In this document: piece by piece, positions 7,003 through 8,226 of the stretch | Numbering within the stretch: position 1 is the stretch's first letter | How the letters are laid out: each line of letters opens with the position of its first letter | Assembly (NCBI GenBank): GCA_040377825.1 | Contig: JBEINZ010000143.1 | Location: 1 to 8,226, forward strand | Direction of reading: 5' to 3' | Source of the DNA: JBEINZ01 sp040377825 | GTDB lineage: Bacteria > Pseudomonadota > Alphaproteobacteria > Rhizobiales > Ancalomicrobiaceae | DNA: 8,226 nt | The notes under the pieces: model-generated | The model's input: the letters and a program-made list of their open reading frames with translations, nothing else | Database searches by the model: none | What the model was told of the DNA's origin: nothing | Position numbers and translations under genes: made by a program

Positions 7003-7078
7003 ATCCATATGGTTTCCGGATCGTGAGACCCTCGAACGACCTAAGGTTGACCGAAGTTTGTGAATGCGACGGCGTAGC

Positions 7079-7083
7079 GAGGA
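7079..7083 (+). promoter_or_regulatory. Shine-Dalgarno sequence deciding the irr start
   Basis: GAGGA lies 7 bases before the ATG at 7091. The upstream in-frame ATG at 7064 has no comparable purine-rich sequence at the right distance, so 7091 is preferred as the start. Confidence 0.7.
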
Positions 7084-7090
7084 TGCCGAC

Positions 7091-7546
7091 ATGAACGAGA
7101 CCCAGACTGTGCGGACAGGGACGGTCGCAACCGAGCCTGGGCGCATGACCTGCGCAACGGGAATGCTGCGCCGCGCCAATCTTCGGCCGACGCGCCAGCG
7201 CCTCGCACTCGCCGCGCTTCTATTCGGCCACGGTCATCGCCACGTTTCGGCCGAAACGCTGCATGAAGAGGCGATTATCGCCAAGGTGCCGGTTTCGCTC
7301 GCGACCATCTACAACACGCTGCATCAGTTCACCGAGGCCGGGCTCCTGCGCGAGCTCGCGGTCGACGGCTCGAAGTCCTACTTCGACACCAATGTCGGCG
7401 ACCATCATCACTTTTTTGTCGAAGGCGAAAACATCATGTTCGACATTCCGGCCGATATGGTCGGAATTGGGCGCCTTCCGGAGGCGCCGCAGGGCATGGA
7501 AATCGTCCGCGTCGACGTTGTGGTCCGCCTGCGCAAAAAGGATTGA
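7091..7546 (+). CDS. irr: Fur-family iron/heme-responsive transcriptional regulator Irr
   Basis: Irr is an alphaproteobacterial Fur-family regulator that controls heme synthesis and iron genes according to heme status. The 151-residue protein has the Irr N-terminal signature MLRRANLRPTRQRLAL (25-40) and the winged-helix recognition segment VPVSLATIYNTLHQFTEAGLL. DTNVGDHHHFF follows, with the His105-107 triplet reported in Irr as a heme-binding site. The end (MEIVRVDVVVRLRKK) is close to Bradyrhizobium Irr, and the CxxC zinc motifs of classical Fur are absent. The N-terminal heme regulatory motif (Cys-Pro) of Bradyrhizobium Irr is not present: Cys21 is followed by Ala. Regulation by iron through the divergent fabA-irr region is possible but not shown. 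A GNAT gene lies 40 bases downstream in convergent orientation. Confidence 0.93.
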   Translation: MNETQTVRTGTVATEPGRMTCATGMLRRANLRPTRQRLALAALLFGHGHRHVSAETLHEEAIIAKVPVSLATIYNTLHQFTEAGLLRELAVDGSKSYFDTNVGDHHHFFVEGENIMFDIPADMVGIGRLPEAPQGMEIVRVDVVVRLRKKD

Positions 7547-7557
7547 CCTCCGATCGT

Positions 7558-7588
7558 GGCGCGGTGAGTGCGCGTGGGCGGCGCCTTT
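7558..7588. terminator. Weak possible terminator between irr and the GNAT gene
   Basis: The 40-base gap between the convergent genes contains GGCGC (7558-7562) and GCGCC (7581-7585) followed by TTT. The stem is only 5 bp with an 18-base loop, so this is a poor intrinsic terminator. No better one is seen after irr. Confidence 0.2.
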
Positions 7589-8090
7589 AGCCGAGCGTCC
7601 GTCGCATCAAGATCGCTGGAAGGTACACGTCCGGGGCGAACGCGATCTCGAAGCGTTCGAACGTTTGGAAGCCTCGGGATTGATAAAAGCGTTCGCCATT
7701 GAGCGTGGAGCGGCATTCAAAAGACCTTATGTCGGCGGATCGCGCAGTGGCTTCGCAGTGCTGATAGATGGCGCGTCCGAAGCCGCGGCTAGCCCAATCC
7801 GCGTGGACGGCAAACCGTCTGATATAGCCGACCGAATCGGCGGCGCGACCGGTGGTTGGGCTCTCGCGCATCCAGCCTCCGCAACCAACGATGCCATGGC
7901 CGGGCACTTCCGCCACATAATAGGTCCCGGAGGCTAGCAGCTTCGGGTTCGGCATTTCCAAGAACGGCAAAGCCCGCTCCAGCACGGCCACATCATAGTC
8001 TCGCGCCATCAGCCGCCGATAGCTTCCTGCTAAAACGTTGGCGACCGCATTGGCATCATCCGGGCCTGCCACGCGTACGATTGGTTTCAA
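7587..8090 (-). CDS. GNAT-family N-acetyltransferase
   Basis: This protein transfers an acetyl group from acetyl-CoA to an unknown amine substrate. The 167-residue product has the GNAT fold order: an N-terminal RVAGPDDANAVANVL helix region, and a beta strand with TYYVAEVPGHGIVGCGGW (56-73). Motif A follows, with YIRRFAVHADWASRGFGRAIYQHCE (89-113). ERFYQSRGFQTFERFE forms the motif B end. The Q/R normally three residues before the first motif-A glycine is replaced by Ala. No ATG start is available: an in-frame stop lies at 8106-8108 and the candidates are TTG codons at 8096 and 8090. I chose 8090 because GGAG (complement of 8098-8101) lies 7 bases away from it but only 1 base from 8096. It is convergent with irr and shows no obvious functional link. 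The substrate cannot be inferred. Confidence 0.85.
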   Translation of the reverse strand: MKPIVRVAGPDDANAVANVLAGSYRRLMARDYDVAVLERALPFLEMPNPKLLASGTYYVAEVPGHGIVGCGGWMRESPTTGRAADSVGYIRRFAVHADWASRGFGRAIYQHCEATARSADIRSFECRSTLNGERFYQSRGFQTFERFEIAFAPDVYLPAILMRRTLG

Positions 8091-8226
8091 CGACAAACTC
8101 CGTCTTTACAAATGCCCGAAGCCGGCCGCGCGAAGATCCGCTTGGGTCGAACGGTCCGACGGTCTAGCCCGATCAGCGGCGCTAAACCAAAGCCCCGCTG
8201 GTCGTCAAGTCGTTCCCGTCGCGCCC

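Larger units (their letters stand above)
6727..7090. promoter_or_regulatory. Divergent fabA / irr intergenic region
   Basis: These 364 bases separate the start codons of fabA (-) and irr (+) and must carry promoters for both. For irr, a good promoter candidate and Shine-Dalgarno sequence are listed separately. For fabA I could not find a convincing -35/-10 pair. The stretch also holds an imperfect inverted repeat at 6805-6837, a short CCATATGG palindrome at 7005-7012 and an AT-rich run at 6991-7010. I saw no textbook ICE box or TGA-N9-TCA iron-responsive operator. The six-frame reading shows only short, unconvincing open frames here. Confidence 0.6.

Overview
The window looks like a GC-rich alphaproteobacterial chromosome segment, most probably from the Hyphomicrobiales (Rhizobiales). 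The evidence is the gene content: a dnaX-ybaB-recR run, a fabA-fabB-fabI set, and an Irr-type Fur-family regulator transcribed divergently from fabA. I recall a similar fab/irr arrangement in rhizobia and relatives. The protein sequences also read as alphaproteobacterial. Genus cannot be fixed from the sequence alone.

Left part (1-2451, + strand): the 3' three quarters of dnaX (clamp-loader tau subunit) enters from the left edge. It is followed closely by ybaB (nucleoid-associated protein) and recR (recombination mediator). This is the widespread dnaX-ybaB-recR replication/repair operon.

Middle (2452-3801, + strand): one long reading frame encodes a recognisable GT87/DUF2029 polyprenyl-phosphate-dependent membrane glycosyltransferase. 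Two in-frame TAA codons, 39 bases apart, interrupt it inside a strikingly AT-rich patch (38 of 120 bases G/C). The frame and the family motifs on both sides are intact, so this appears to be a recently inactivated gene or one with unusual expression. A perfect 7-bp hairpin holds its ribosome binding site. Its tail overlaps the end of fabI antisense by 58 bases.

Right part (3744-7546): fabA, fabB and fabI lie on the - strand in that transcription order. They supply the dehydratase/isomerase, the elongating condensing enzyme and the enoyl reductase of the anaerobic route to unsaturated fatty acids. Across a 364-base divergent intergenic region lies irr on the + strand, an iron/heme-responsive regulator, with a good sigma70-like promoter and a strong Shine-Dalgarno sequence. 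After irr comes a convergent GNAT acetyltransferase gene (- strand). The last ~130 bases hold no gene that can be identified.

Most of the window is ordinary core genome. The parts worth a second look are the doubly interrupted glycosyltransferase with its hairpin leader, the small reading frame between fabA and fabB, and inverted repeats in the intergenic regions. I see no RNA genes, insertion sequences, CRISPR arrays or convincing novel system.
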